A stretch of DNA of 64,000 nt from contig OW799235.1 in assembly GCA_941918925.1 (NCBI GenBank), forward strand, positions 50,763,491 through 50,827,490. The letters run 5' to 3'. A program made the position numbers and the translations under genes. Below, piece by piece: positions 8,329 to 20,352 of this stretch (within the stretch, counting starts at the first letter, position 1; each line of letters opens with the position of its first letter). A model generated the notes under the pieces. That model had not been told where the DNA came from, made no database searches, and worked only from the letters and a program-made list of their open reading frames with translations. The DNA is from Phyto melanocephala. Its lineage: Eukaryota > Arthropoda > Insecta > Diptera > Rhinophoridae.

Positions 8329-11248
8329 CTACAACATCCTATTACGCATTTTCTCAACCCTACGAAGTTCAATGAGAACCAATCTAGCATATTCATATAC
8401 ATACTCCCAACTGCGTGCAGAGGACAACATAATCTCCACTATATTACTGTGATCAACACTACGGCCTATCATCCCCTCAAGGTGTATCCTCTCCCTATCA
8501 AAACGCGAGCACGAAAAGAATATATGTTCAGCATTCTCCTCGACATTACCATCACAACTCGGACAGAACGGAGAAGTATCATGACCAAATCTGTATAAGT
8601 AAGACCGGAAACAACCGTGTCCACTAAGCAACTGCGTAACATAGAAGTCCAGAACCTCATGTGTTCGCCCGAGCCATGAGACTAAGTCAGGAATAAGAGA
8701 AAACGTCCATCTACCCTTCTCTGACAAGGACCATCGCCGCTGCCACTCAGCAATCGTTTCAATATCTGAGAAGCCTCTGATCTGAAGATCAATTGGCATC
8801 ATTCCCGCAATCACCAATGCTGCATCATCTGATACAGTCCGGAAAGCACAAATAACTCGCAAAGCAGCCAGTCTATATACTGGGCTTATAATTCCCCTAT
8901 AGGTCTTCAACCCAAGAGCCCGAGACTAGATAGATGATGCATACATTATCACACTGTTAACTACTCCAGCCAGAAGTTTCCGACGTAAGTACTTTGAGCC
9001 TCTCGTATTTGGCATTATACGAGACAGAGCAGTATATGTTCTCGAAGACTTCTCAGCAACATATAGCAGATGATCCTTAAAAGATAAACGACAATCTATC
9101 ATAACCCAAGATATTTAAGCGAAGGTTTCGCCTCAATACAACACGATCCCACATTTAATTTCACAGACTCCATTGACCTACGGCTGGATATCAAAATCGC
9201 CTCTGTCTTTTGGTCAGAGAGCCCCAAATTAACAGATTCCAACCAGGAGCGCACAATTCCTATGCTTGCATTAGCAATGGCCGTAATCTCCACTAACTCC
9301 CTAGCGACACATATCAGGGCTATGTCATCGGCAAAACCGACAATCTTAGCCCCATCGGGAAGAGACACACGGAGTATGCCATCATACATCACATTTCACA
9401 ATAACGGTCCGAGAACCGAACCCTGTGGGACCCCACCTGTGATATTATGCTGTCGCATGCCCTTGTCGGTTTTGTACAGCAGGATTCTGTCACGGAAGTA
9501 ATCCTTCACTATAGCCAACAAGTACTCAGGAATCGCTAAACGCGTGAGAGAATTCACTATAACCTCCCAGTTCACCGAGTTAAATGCATTCCTGATGTCG
9601 AGCGTTACCACTACGCAAAACTCCTTTGTGCCATTCCTCCATCGTTTGCCCTCAATCGCCGCAGTGGCCGTATGAACCACTACGTTCAAAGCATCCACAG
9701 TCGATCTTGCCTTTCTAAAACCAAATTGATTATCAGATAGACCTCCTACGCACTCAACATATTCCTCTAGTCTCCTACAAACTATGCTTTCCAACAGTTT
9801 CCCAAACGTATCAATCATACAGAGTGGTCGGTAGGAGGAAGGATCCTCCTGAGGTTTTCCCTGTTTCAATAACAAAACTAGCTTTTGCCTTTTCCACATA
9901 CTCGGAAATTTGCCATGGCGTAAACACGAATTGATCAAATGGATAACCTGATCAGGGCAATACTTGAAAGTCTCCCTTACTACCGCATTCGGTATGCCAT
10001 CCAAGCCAGGGGTTTTCCCGTCCCTAAAGTTGCCCATGGCAGCTTCAACCTCAACTGTCGTGACAAGCGGAAAGTCAAATACCATATGAACAGTATCAGT
10101 CTGCCAAGATGTCACACCTTGGTAAGGAAATAAGTGATCCACTATGCGCCTAAGTACTTCAGCATCCTTAGGTGGTGGAGGATTTAGACACTTAGCATTT
10201 TCGTTACCAGCTTATAAGCCAGACCCCATGGGTCGTTCTCAACCTCTTCACACATCTGTATGAAACATGCCCTCTTACTCCTACTGATCGCCATTTTCAA
10301 TGATTTGCGGATGCGCCTATATTGGTCACGGTGCTCGTCATTCCCCGGCCTACCTCGGCTTCTAGTATACCGTCGTCTAGCCCGGATACATTCCGACCGT
10401 AGTTGAGAAATTTCCCCGTTCCACCAATATACCGGCCGCTTGTTCGCACTCATCCTCCTTTTAATCATAGACGTATCGCATGCCTCCGATACCCTACTTA
10501 TGAGTTGCGCAGCCATTGTTTCAGTCTGCCCTCGCAACCTCATATTTTCCACCACCACTCCAAATAATTCCCTATCAAGGCTATCTGTTTTCCATCCCGA
10601 AATTCGTTCCGGGTGTATAATCATTGCATCCTCGCGCAATTCCTCCCTAATATCAATCAATATAGCATTATGATCGCTATGTGTGTATATCCCGGGCATG
10701 CTCCATCCTACCCTTCCCATAATATTAGCGCTAGCAAAGGCAATATCAATAATTGACCCCGCTTCGCCTCTTGAGAAAGTGTGCTCAGCTCCGTTGTTTA
10801 CCAGAATCACATTAAGTGTAAAAAATGACTCCACTAGTATCCGACCCCTAGAATTTGTGCATGGGCAGCCCCATTCTATCGCCCACGCATTGAAGTCGCC
10901 GGCAATAGCCACGGGACCTCTTGAGCATGCATCAGAAATGATATTGTGAACAATTCGTTCAAACTCCAATAAGGAATATCTCGGGGGAACGTAGCAGCTA
11001 TAGAAGCAAATCCCATGCACAATAGCCCAAGTAAAACCAGTAAACTGTAAGGCAGGATCTCGCAGCCCCAATTCACTGATTAACCATATCGCCGACGTCT
11101 TGGTAATGTCCGATAACCAATTAACCGAGTCCGGGCATTGGAACGGTTCACTTAAGAGTGCTAAGTCTATATTCATCTCCCGAACACTCTGCTTCAGCAG
11201 ATCCTGTGCCGCCCGACAGTGATTCAGATTTAGTTGTAAGACTCCCAT
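8329..11248 (-). pseudogene. Family A ORF2: APE endonuclease - reverse transcriptase (copy A1)
   Basis: Starts at 11248 with LQLNLNHCRAAQDLL, the standard opening of R1-clade endonucleases. GDFNAWAIEWG and SDHNA (10.7-10.9 kb) are endonuclease active-site motifs. RT follows with KTPGLDGIPN, SSYRPLCM, NQFGFRKARST, GGVPQGSVLGP and the GFADDIAL active site (near 9330). The C-terminal CPSCDGNVEENAEHIFFSC Cys/His motif is near 8560. The full span would code for about 970 residues, normal for the clade. Breaks seen: a lost T near 10190, a TGG-to-TGA change near 9394, a lost C near 9105 and further loss near 8920-8990. The start overlaps the end of ORF1 by 19 bp in another frame, so translation is probably coupled in intact copies. 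Confidence 0.88.
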
Positions 11249-12669
11249 CCTCGATGTCTAAGGCGTTCGATCGCTTTCTTGTAAAATGGACAGACAAAAC
11301 AGCCAGTTACATTATCACTCTTTACCCTAGGGTTTACACAACTACACAGCACACATGATGGTCGGTTATTACACACCCCAATCCTGTGACCAGATACGCC
11401 ACACTGTAGGCATTTGTCAGCGTAATCATTCTGACTTTTGCACCTACTCGCAGTATGACCAAAGTCCAAACATTTGTAGCACCTAATTGGTGCAATTTTT
11501 CCTCGTATCCTACATATCACCCATCCAATACGTATCTTAGAGGTCTCAATAAGGTAGCCCGCCAACTCAGAACTCAAACCAATATGTGTTCCCCTATACG
11601 ATTTCCTCAAAGACTTAATCACAGACGGTTTCAACGCACTAAATTTATCGGAAACTTTCAAAAGAGAATGTAATACCTCGTCTTTCGTCGTAACCTCATC
11701 TATATCCCTAATCTCCAAGAGCACCTCATGCGTCAAGGCACGTACTTCAGCCGTCTCGCCCAGCACACCCTCGACAGCTGTCTTAAAATCGGCCGTACTA
11801 TTATGTAGGGGTTTATTTAACTCGAAGAGCAATTCACCCCTACCTGTCTTCCTAATGTTTCTAACACTCTGGCCAAGTTCACTTAACCTTGGGTCACTCT
11901 TAACCTGCTTCAAAATATCTGCATAAGATCTTTCCCCACAATTTCTGACAACCAATGCGTCCGGTCTCATTGGTTTCCTTCTTCTATGCGCTCTCGGCTG
12001 TACCTTCCTCCATTCCGATCCCTTATCCGTCACTGAGAGTCCGTCAGTATCGGCACGAGAATTAGTTCCCTCCGTATCGGCACGAGGCTTAGTTCCCTCA
12101 ATATCGGCACGAGGCTTACTTCCCTCAGAATCTGCACGAGGCTTAGTGCCTAGAATCTCTCCCCCAGTATTAATGACCTGCTTATTCATAGTGGACTTTT
12201 TCCTTTTCTTCCTGTTCCCCTTGGGACTCTGTGTAATTGGTCCCCTTTTAGACGATGGGGTTGGAAGAAGCGTCAACCGAGGTTGCTCCGTCTGGGCTTC
12301 CTTATCACCCATTTGAGTCTTTGGTGCACTATCTTCCGTACCAATCACCTCACACGTAGCCTGCATGTGCAATGCCTGGATTTCCCGTGTGATCGTCTGA
12401 ATATCCTTATGGATATTGTTTCTTGCCTTTATAAACTGCAGAAGCTTTTCTATCTTATCACCAAGTTTTCTCATCACTTGGGTTTTACCACTCTGGGCCA
12501 CTTCTGTAAGTGGCGTGCTCTTATCAGCATCAGAAGTAGAAAGTTCCCGTGGTGGTGATCTTACCATCACAGAGCTTCTCCTAAATGTGTCCGAAGCCCC
12601 TACACTCTCGCTTTCACCTCTTCCACACTTCCTGCTACTCCTTCCATCTTCATTATTATTCTTAATCAT
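11230..12669 (-). CDS. Family A ORF1, gag-like RNA-binding protein, 479 aa, apparently intact (copy A1)
   Basis: An uninterrupted 479-residue frame. The N-terminal third is charged and Ser-rich with a helical stretch. Around residues 170-210 is a run of four near-identical 9-residue repeats of the form KPRADxEGx. A basic domain follows, with a conserved ADILKQVK segment. C-terminal zinc knuckles are at about 397-410 (CYKCLDFGHTASRC) and 420-433 (CLQCGVSGHRIGVC), followed by a third Cys-rich cluster to about 460. R1-clade ORF1 proteins package the element RNA and take it to the nucleus or target. It is the only complete large ORF in the window, and the A2 and A3 versions each carry a stop here. 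Start chosen as the first Met of the frame. Confidence 0.85.
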   Translation of the reverse strand: MIKNNNEDGRSSRKCGRGESESVGASDTFRRSSVMVRSPPRELSTSDADKSTPLTEVAQSGKTQVMRKLGDKIEKLLQFIKARNNIHKDIQTITREIQALHMQATCEVIGTEDSAPKTQMGDKEAQTEQPRLTLLPTPSSKRGPITQSPKGNRKKRKKSTMNKQVINTGGEILGTKPRADSEGSKPRADIEGTKPRADTEGTNSRADTDGLSVTDKGSEWRKVQPRAHRRRKPMRPDALVVRNCGERSYADILKQVKSDPRLSELGQSVRNIRKTGRGELLFELNKPLHNSTADFKTAVEGVLGETAEVRALTHEVLLEIRDIDEVTTKDEVLHSLLKVSDKFSALKPSVIKSLRKSYRGTHIGLSSELAGYLIETSKIRIGWVICRIRGKIAPIRCYKCLDFGHTASRCKSQNDYADKCLQCGVSGHRIGVCNNRPSCVLCSCVNPRVKSDNVTGCFVCPFYKKAIERLRHRGWESYN

Positions 12670-13022
12670 TGCTATTTGTCCAAACTCAAAGCCGCTATCT
12701 CCAACCGATGTACAGTCGCGTTTACAAACCCATGGTTATCTATGCAAGCAGAGAGGCCATGCGAGGGTTGACATGAGATTCTTATGAAACCCCAAGCCAG
12801 AGCCAGGTCCGCGTTAGTCGGGAATAATCATCCGAGCCTGTACCACCAACTAAATGGCGACGTTCTTCGAGCGCACTTTGAGACTGCCAAGTTTTAATAG
12901 AAGTAGGCGGTTGTAGCATTAGCCTAGAAGCCGTTTCTGAGCTGTATCACCTACACATACTAAGGTTCTAGAATTCTACAAACCGTCGGCCAAGGGTTTA
13001 ACAAATCCATACCATGTTCCAG

Positions 13023-15565
13023 AATTTTTTTTTTTTTTATGTATAATATCCTTTATTATTATATTTAATTCTTAATAGTTAAAACCCGCGAAGCCTTATG
13101 GCTTGTCTGCGGGTAAATAAATCTTAGGAATTTTATCGTTCAATAGATACATACATACATATTTCATCTTACATTCTATTGCGAGGATAATAAATATTTC
13201 TTTAAAATTTTCTTAAGTTTTGAATTATTAGTAATATCCATTAGGTTAGTTGGCATTTCATTATATATCTTTGGCAATAATACTTTTAAGGTTCGGTCAC
13301 CGTAGCTGTTTTTTGTAGTTGAAATCTTGAGACGACCTTTAGAACGAAGTCGAGTATTGTATTGGTGTGTGATTGGTTGTAACAGTTGAGAATCGTTTAG
13401 CTCAGTCAGAACTGTTAAACGATATATATTTTTAACGTTTAGGACGTTAAGTTGACGTGGTAGGTTTTTAGATTGAGTATTGGAGTTGGTAGGAAATGGT
13501 TGCGTATTGTTTCGTGTTTGATTATAGTTTCTTTCGTTGCTATGTTCAGTTGGCTGCATGTTCCGAGTGTTTGTGAAGTTATTTACATATCTAGCTTCCC
13601 CAAGCCGTTATTCCGTGTCGTAAATAAGACTCCGCCAACGAAAAATATACCTGACGAAGTACTGTGTTTGTAGCAGCGTAGCTGAGGTGGTACAATGAGT
13701 AACCAGCTTTTCGTAGTTTTTTTTGTAGTTCTTTTATATGCATCTTCCATTTGAAGCTGCTATCTACGTATACTCTTAGGTATTTGTATGTGTTGACTAT
13801 TTCAATTTTTGTGTTGCAGTTATCGTTGATATCATTTGTCTTGTTGTGTATACATTGAATATCGTGAAATTTCAGTTTTATAAAAATTTGCTTTATGTGT
13901 GACTGTCTGATATGCATGAGTTTTGTTTTGGATGCGTTGATCGCCAGACCGTTATCATGACACCATTTAGATACTGTATCTAGTTGTTTTTGCATAATTA
14001 GTGTAGCTGTATCGATGTTTTCATTTGTAACAACAATTGCTGTATCATCAGCATATGCATAAGCATCGCAATCTTTTAAAGTGTTAAGCATATCATTTGC
14101 GTATATCAGGTATAGAATCGGACCTAGTTTAGAACCTTGCGGGACTCCGTAATTTGATTCAATTGCGCTACTTAAATTATTTTCAATTTTAATACAATAG
14201 CTTCGGTAACTTAGATAGTCTTCAAACCATGATAATACGTTTCCTCTTATTCCCTTTTTTGTAATATTGACAAAAGTTTTTGTGTGATAGAGTATCAAAA
14301 GCTTTGGTGAAGTCGATGAATAATATTAGGCAATGTTTATTTTTACTTAGAGCGCTATTTATTTTATCGGCAAATTTGCCTAATAGTTTATTTATGTTTT
14401 TATCTTTTTGAAAACCGAATTGATTGGGATGTATTATTTTACATTTGGTTAAGAAGTTATTTAGCTTATTAACAATGACTTCCTCTAATACCTTTTCTAT
14501 TACCGATAGTAGTTCTAATAATAGACGTTTTTAGTATTTTTGGAATTTCAGATTGGATGATACTTTGATTAATTAGTGCCGTAATAAAAGGTGTTAGGAT
14601 TAAAGCATTATTTTTAATGTCTTTGGGTCTGATTCCATCAATACCTGTACCCTTGTTTATATTTAACTTCGTTAAAATATTAAAAATTTCATATTCATTT
14701 GTGTGTTCTATGTACATCGAGTTTTGAATTGTGTTGTCTGTGTGTGTATTGGTTTTTACATCGCACGAGTGGATTATTTTTATAATGTTTTCATTAAAAT
14801 TCGTAGCAAATTTGTTTAATACACTTTCAATATTGTAGTTTTTAAAGTTTTGTAAAATTGTGTTATCTATGTTCTTATAATTTATTCCATTTATTTCATT
14901 TATTATTTGCCAAGTTACCCGAGGATTATTACGATTTTCTAAAAACTTTTGTTTGCACTATTTGCTTTTTTCCTTAAAAATTTTTTTATTAAGTTGATTT
15001 CTAAATTTTTTATATTCATGTTCATAATTTTTGTTCGTTTTATTGTTTAACCATTTTTTTGTAAAGTTTATCCCTATATTCACAGCACTTTACTAATTCA
15101 TATGTGATCCAAGGATTCACAGATCTTTTTTTTGTTCTTATATTGTCCACTTTACAGTTTTAATAAATTTCGCAAAATTTATTAAAAATATTATTATATG
15201 AATGCGTTATATTATTTTCGACTATTAAATTATGCCAAATTGTTTCGTCAATGAACTTGTTGACTTTATAGTTACTGATGTGCGTGGTCCCTCGAAAACA
15301 TATTGGGTGTCTCTGATCAGTATTTGTATTATTTGTTGGAACATATTCGATACAACAGAAAGTAGAGAAGTGGTCTGATATTGTTGTCTTAATTACAGCT
15401 GATTTAATATTTGTTTCAGCTTGTGAAGTTTTAATAAAATAATGATCGATACATGTATGTGTGTTTTTGTTAATGTCTATACGTGTTGGTTCATTTATTA
15501 CATTTTGTAATCCGTTTGACATAAGCATATCTATGTATTTTGTTGTTGAATTATTGTCTTTTATT
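13023..15565 (-). mobile_element. Jockey-superfamily non-LTR retrotransposon, 5' truncated
   Basis: The element begins (3' end) with a poly(T) at about 13025-13039 and runs on the minus strand through reverse transcriptase into part of an endonuclease at 15528, where it is cut. The 5' end of the element, gag and most of the endonuclease are absent. Codon use is far more A+T-rich than in the flanking A elements. The left flank is family A 5' UTR and the right flank is family A RT, so its insertion was accompanied by rearrangement or sits at a junction of two A copies. Confidence 0.78.
13176..15528 (-). pseudogene. Jockey-like EN-RT polyprotein, fragmented
   Basis: Pieces in order on the minus strand are the endonuclease end (15528-15160, with TISDHF), the RT fingers (14717-14469, with GTGIDGIRPKDIK), the RT palm and thumb (14298-13591, with GVPQGSKLGP and YAYADDTAI), and a C-terminal segment (13559-13176). 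The FADD/YADD box is intact, but stops and shifts separate all four pieces, including a long eroded part between 15160 and 14720. An RNA-binding ORF1 is not present. The clade could be Jockey, CR1 or L2; motifs alone do not settle it. Confidence 0.75.
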
Positions 15566-15569
15566 CATA

Positions 15570-17790
15570 TCAGAGCAGAGCAGTATATGCTCTCGAAGAC
15601 TTCTCAGCAACATATATCAGATGGTCCTTAAAAGATAAACGACAATCTATCATAACCCCAAGATATTTAAGCGAAGGTTTCGTCTCAATACAACACGATC
15701 CCACATTTAATTTCACAGACTCCATTGACCTACGGCTAGATATCAAACTCGCCTCTGTCTTTTGGTCAGAGAGCCCCAAATTAACAGATTCCAACCAGGA
15801 GCGCACAATTACTATGCTTGCATTAGCAATGGTCGTAATCTCTACTAACTCCCTAGCGACACATATCAGGGCTATGTCATCGGCAGAACCGACAATCTTA
15901 GCCCCATCGGGAAGAGACACACGGAGTATGCCATCATACATCACATTCCACAACAACGGTCCGAGAACCGAACCCTGTGGGACCCCACCTGTGATATTAT
16001 GCTGTCGCATGCCCTTGTCGGTTTCGTACAGCAGGATTCTGTCACGAAAATAATTCTTCACTATAGCCAACAAGTACTTAGGAATCGCTAAACGCGTGAG
16101 AGAATTCACTATAACCTCCCAGTTCGCCGAGCTAAATGCATTCCTGACGTCGAGCGTTACCAGTACGCAATACTCCTTTGTGCAATTCCTCCATCGTTTG
16201 CCCTCAATCGCCGTAGTGGCCGTATGAACCACTACGCTCAAAGCATCCACAGTCGATCTTGCCTTTCTAAAACCAAATTGATTATCAGATATACCTCCTA
16301 CGCACTCAACATATTTCTCTAGTCTCCTACAAACTATGCTTTCCAACAGTTTCCCAAACGTATCAATCATACAGAGTGGTCGGTAGGAGGAAGGATCCTC
16401 CTGAGGTTTTCCCTGTTTCAATAACAAAACTAGCTTTTGCCTTTTCCACATACTCGGAAATATACCATGGCGTAAACACGAATTGATCAAATGGATAACC
16501 TGATCAGGGCAATACTTAAAAGTCTCCCTTACTACCGCATTCGATATGCCATCCAAGCCAGGGGTTTTCCGGTCCCTAAATTTGCCCATGGCAGCTTCAA
16601 CCTCAACTGTCTTGACAAGCGGAAAGTCAAATACCATATGAACAGTATCAGTCTGCCAAGATGTCACAGCTTGGTAAGGAAATAAGTGATCCACTATGCG
16701 CCTAAGTACTTCAGTATCCTTAGGTGGTGGAGGATTTAGACACTTTAGCTTCTTTGTTACCAGCTTATAAGCCAGACCCCATGGGTCGTTTTCAATCTCT
16801 TCACACATCTGTATGAAACATGCCCTCTTACTCCTACTGATCGCCATTTTCAAGGATTTGCGGATGCGCCTATGTTGGTCACGGTGCTCGTCATTCCCCG
16901 GCCTACCTCGGCTTCTAGTATACCGTCGTATAGCCCGGATACATTTCGACCGTAGTTGAGAAATTTCCCCGTTCCACCAATATACCGGCCGCTTGTTCGC
17001 ACTCATCCTCCTTTTAATCATAGACGTATCGCATGCCTCCGATACCATACTTATGAGTTGCGCAGCCATTGTTTCAGGCTGCCCTTGCAACCTCATATTT
17101 TCCTCCACTACTCCAAATAATTCCCTATCAAGGCTATCTGTTTTCCATCCCGAAATTCGTTCCGGGTGTATAATCATCGCATCCTCGCGCAATTCCTCCC
17201 TAATATCAATCAGTATAGCATTATGATTGCTATGTGTGTATATCCCGGGAATGCTCCATCCTACCCTTCCCATAATATTAGCGCTAGCAAAGGCAATATC
17301 AATAATTGACCCCGATTCGCCTCTAGAGAAAGTGTGCTCAGCTCCGTTGTTTAACAGAATCACATTAAGTGTAGAAAATGACTCCACCAGTATCCGACCC
17401 CTAGAATTTGTGCATGGGCAGCCCCATTCTATCGCCCACGCATTGAAGTCGCCGGCAATAACCACGGGACCTCTTGAGCATGCATCAGAAACGATATTGT
17501 GAACAATTCGTTCAAACTCCAATAAGGAATATCTCGGGGGAACGTAGCAGCTATAGAAGCAAATCTCATGCATAATAGCCCGAGTAAAACCAGTAAACTG
17601 TAAGGCAGGATCTCGCAGCCCCAATTCACTGATTAACCATATCGCCGCCGTCTTGGTAATGTCCGATAACCAATTAACCGAGTCCGGGCATTGATACGGT
17701 TCACTTAAGAGTGCTTAGTCTATATTCATCTCCCGAACACTCTGTTTCAGCAGATCCTGTGCCGCCCGACAGTGATTCAGATTTAGTTGT
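15570..17790 (-). pseudogene. Family A ORF2 (copy A2), longest RT-bearing frame in the array
   Basis: A 684-codon frame (17624-15570) covers most of the endonuclease and RT without interruption, including AGDFNAWAIEWG, KTPGLDG, NQFGFRKARST and GGVPQGSVLGP. Two defects matter: the polymerase box reads GSADDIAL instead of GFADDIAL, and the codon 17717-17715 near the ORF2 start is TAA where A1 has TTA, separating the first about 30 residues. The 3' end of the gene is missing. The same TAA occurs in A3. Otherwise identical in domain order to A1. Confidence 0.83.
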
Positions 17791-19240
17791 AAGACTCTCA
17801 TCCTCAATGTCTAAGGCGTTCGATCGCTTTCTTGTAAAACGGACAGACAAAACAGCCAGTTACATTATCACTCTTTACCCTAGGGTTTACACAACTACAC
17901 AGCACACATGATGGTCGGTTATTACACACCCCAATCCTGTGACCAGATACGCCACACTGTAGGCATTTGTCAGCGTAATCATTCTGACTTTTGCACCTAC
18001 TCGCAGTATGACCAAAGTCCAAACATTTGTAGCACCTAGTTGGTGCCATTTTCCCCCGTATCCTACATATCACCCATCCAATACGTATCTTAGCGGTCTC
18101 AATAAGGTAGCTCGCCAACTCAGAAATCAGACCAATAGTGGCAGTCTGTGTTCCCCTATACGATTTCCTCAAAGACTTAATCGCAGACGGTTTCAACGCA
18201 CAAAATTTATCGGAAACTTTCAAAAGAGAATGCAATACCTCGTCTGTCGTCGTAACCTCATCTATATCCCTAATCTCCAAGAGCACCTCATGCGTCAAGG
18301 CACGTACTTCAGCCGTCTCGCCCAGCACACCCTCGACAGCTGTCTTAAAATCGGCCGTACTATTATGTAGGGGTTTATTTAACTCGAAGAGCAATTCACC
18401 CCTACCTGTCTTCCTAATGTTTCAAACACTCTGGCCAAGTTCACTTAACCTTGGGTCACTCTTAACCTGCTTCAAAATATCTGCATAAGATCTTTCCCCA
18501 CAATTTCTGACAACCAATGCGTCCGGTCTCATTGGTTTCCTTCTGCTATGCGCTCTCGGCTGTACCTTCCTCCATTCCGATCCCTTATCCGTCACTGAGA
18601 GTCCCTCAGTATCGGCACGAGAATTAGTTCCCTCCGTATCGGCACGAGGCTTAGTTCCCTCAATATCGGCACGAGGCTTACTTCCCTCAGAATCTGCACG
18701 AGGCTTAGTGCCTAGAATCTCTACCCCACTATTTATGACCTGTGTTAATGATAGTGGACTTTTTCCTCTTCTTCCTGTTCCCCTTGGGACTCTGAGTAAT
18801 TGGTCCCCTTTTAGACGATTGGGTTGGAAGAAGTGTCAACCGAGGTTGCTCCGTCTGGGCTTCCTTATCAACCATTTGAGCCTTTGGTGCACTATCTTCC
18901 GTACCAATCACCTCACACGTAGCCTGCATATACAATGCCTAGATTTCCCGTGTGATCATCTGAATATCCTTATGGATATTGCTTCTTGTCTTTATAAACT
19001 TCAGAAGCTTTTCTATCCTATCACCAAGTTTTCTCATCACTAGGGTTTTACCACTCTGAGCCACTTCCGTAAGTGTCGTGCTCTTATCAGCATCAGAAGT
19101 AGAAAGTTCCCGTGGTGGTGATCTTACCATCACAGAGCTTCTCTTAAATGGGTTGAAGCCCCTACACCTTCACTTTCACCTCTTCCACACTTCCTGCTAC
19201 TCTTTCCATCTTCATTATTATTTTTAATCATTGCTATTTG
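17785..19240 (-). pseudogene. Family A ORF1, gag-like (copy A2), nonsense and frame breaks
   Basis: Aligns along its length with the intact 479-residue A1 protein. The zinc-knuckle half (18394-17804) is open, starting at the MLFELNKPLHN segment. Just upstream an Arg codon has become TGA (near 18423). The N-terminal half is split into frames ending near 18729 and 18939. The KPRADxEG repeats are still readable near 18600-18720. Confidence 0.75.
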
Positions 19241-20063
19241 TTCAATCTCAAAGCCGCTATCTCCAACCGATGTACAGTCGCGTTTACAACCCCATGTTTA
19301 TCTATGCAAGCAGGGAGGCCATGCGAGGGTTGACATGAGATTCTTATGGAACCCCAAGCCAGAGCCAGGTCCGCGTTAGTCGGGAATTATCATCCGAGCC
19401 TGTACCACCAACTAAATGGCGACGTTCTTCGAGCGCACTTTGAGACTGCCAAGTTTTAATAGAAGTAGGCGGTTGTAGCATTAGCCTAGAAGCCGTTTCT
19501 GAGCAGTGTCCCCTCCACATACTAAGGTTCTAGAATACTACAGACCGTCGGCCCAGGGTTCAACAAATCCATACCATGTTCCAGAAATGCCATAATTAAT
19601 ATCGTACTGGATCTTAATGCCTTTCGGCGGGTTACATACACAGCGGACCCACTGGTGTGAGAAAACAGGTCCCATAGCCGCGAAACAAAAAATTTCACAA
19701 GCCTCTGTGCTTTAACCGGGGAATCCACGAAGGCATCCCACCTCCATCTGCACCTCTTTCAAGGGCATCCCCGGTGGTTACCAAGCCAAACGGCGGCATC
19801 CAATTGCAGTTCACCATCGAGCTCTTGTGTTAATTCACAGTATGCTCTCAGAATCTGTCGCTCTTTGTCGGGGACTGCTTATTCTTCGCAGCTGACCCGT
19901 AGGTCGTTCAGTTATCCGCCACCTACTGACCCCGATAGTAGTCTGAGCTCAGCCCTATCGTATGTATGTATTTGGAGGAGGTGGAAATCTTATATAGATT
20001 CCCGATGTTCTGGGTTATGTCTGTTTTTAACGACTAAAACCACCTCCTCCTTCATCTCCACAT

Positions 20064-20099
20064 CCTGCGGAACTGCCTGCTAAAGTATTACGTCGCAGG
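20064..20099 (-). other. Conserved 3'-UTR hairpin, family C
   Basis: CCTGCG (20064-20069) pairs with CGCAGG (20094-20099), at the position equivalent to the family A and D hairpins relative to the ORF2 stop. The loop keeps TAAAG in place of CAAAG. Confidence 0.55.
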
Positions 20100-20352
20100 G
20101 TGGGAAGACTCACTTGGTTTTGAGGTTCACACTTCCAGAGTCCTTTCTTCTTTGTTTCTCCTCACGTAGCTTAAGTAGCACTACCTTAATAAAGGTACAT
20201 ATTTTCTGCCAGTTATCATGGCTTTCCATCATTACATTCACAATATTATGCGGATATAGTTCTCTATCAACCTCTTGCTCCAGTCGAGTTTTGTCAAGTA
20301 CAAATCTAGGGCAGTTAAACATTACGTGTTCCACATCCTCTATTATACCTGG

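Larger units (their letters stand above)
8139..13022 (-). mobile_element. R1-clade (Waldo-like) non-LTR retrotransposon, family A, copy A1
   Basis: Read on the minus strand: 5' UTR (13022-12670), gag-like ORF1, overlapping ORF2 with endonuclease and reverse transcriptase, a 3' UTR with a stable hairpin, then poly(A) (8173-8139) abutting (ACAT)n. APE-type endonuclease, FADD polymerase motif, triple Cys/His knuckles in ORF1 and a terminal Cys/His motif in ORF2 are R1-clade traits. Compared with A2 and A3 it lacks about 450 bp of the 5' end, cut where the Jockey-like element begins. ORF1 looks intact; ORF2 has several frame breaks. Placement next to Waldo rests on the ACAT target and is an inference. 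Confidence 0.85.
15566..19937 (-). mobile_element. R1-clade family A, copy A2, missing the 3' end
   Basis: About 95 percent alike to A1 by eye over ORF1 and ORF2. It keeps the full 5' UTR, whose end (CCCGATA on the plus strand, near 19937) coincides with the end shared with A3 near 30012. The 3' part, about 900 bp including the RT thumb, Cys/His motif, hairpin and poly(A), is missing at the Jockey junction (15565/15566). The next element, C, ends within about 25 bp of its 5' end, head to tail. Confidence 0.83.

Noticed and set aside
8224..8598. Plus-strand open frames opposite the R1-clade elements (for example 8224-8598, 10,683-10,949, 18,008-18,370, 28,212-28,562)
   Set aside because: They lie antisense to recognisable endonuclease, RT or zinc-knuckle coding sequence, recur only because the elements recur, and have no domain of their own.
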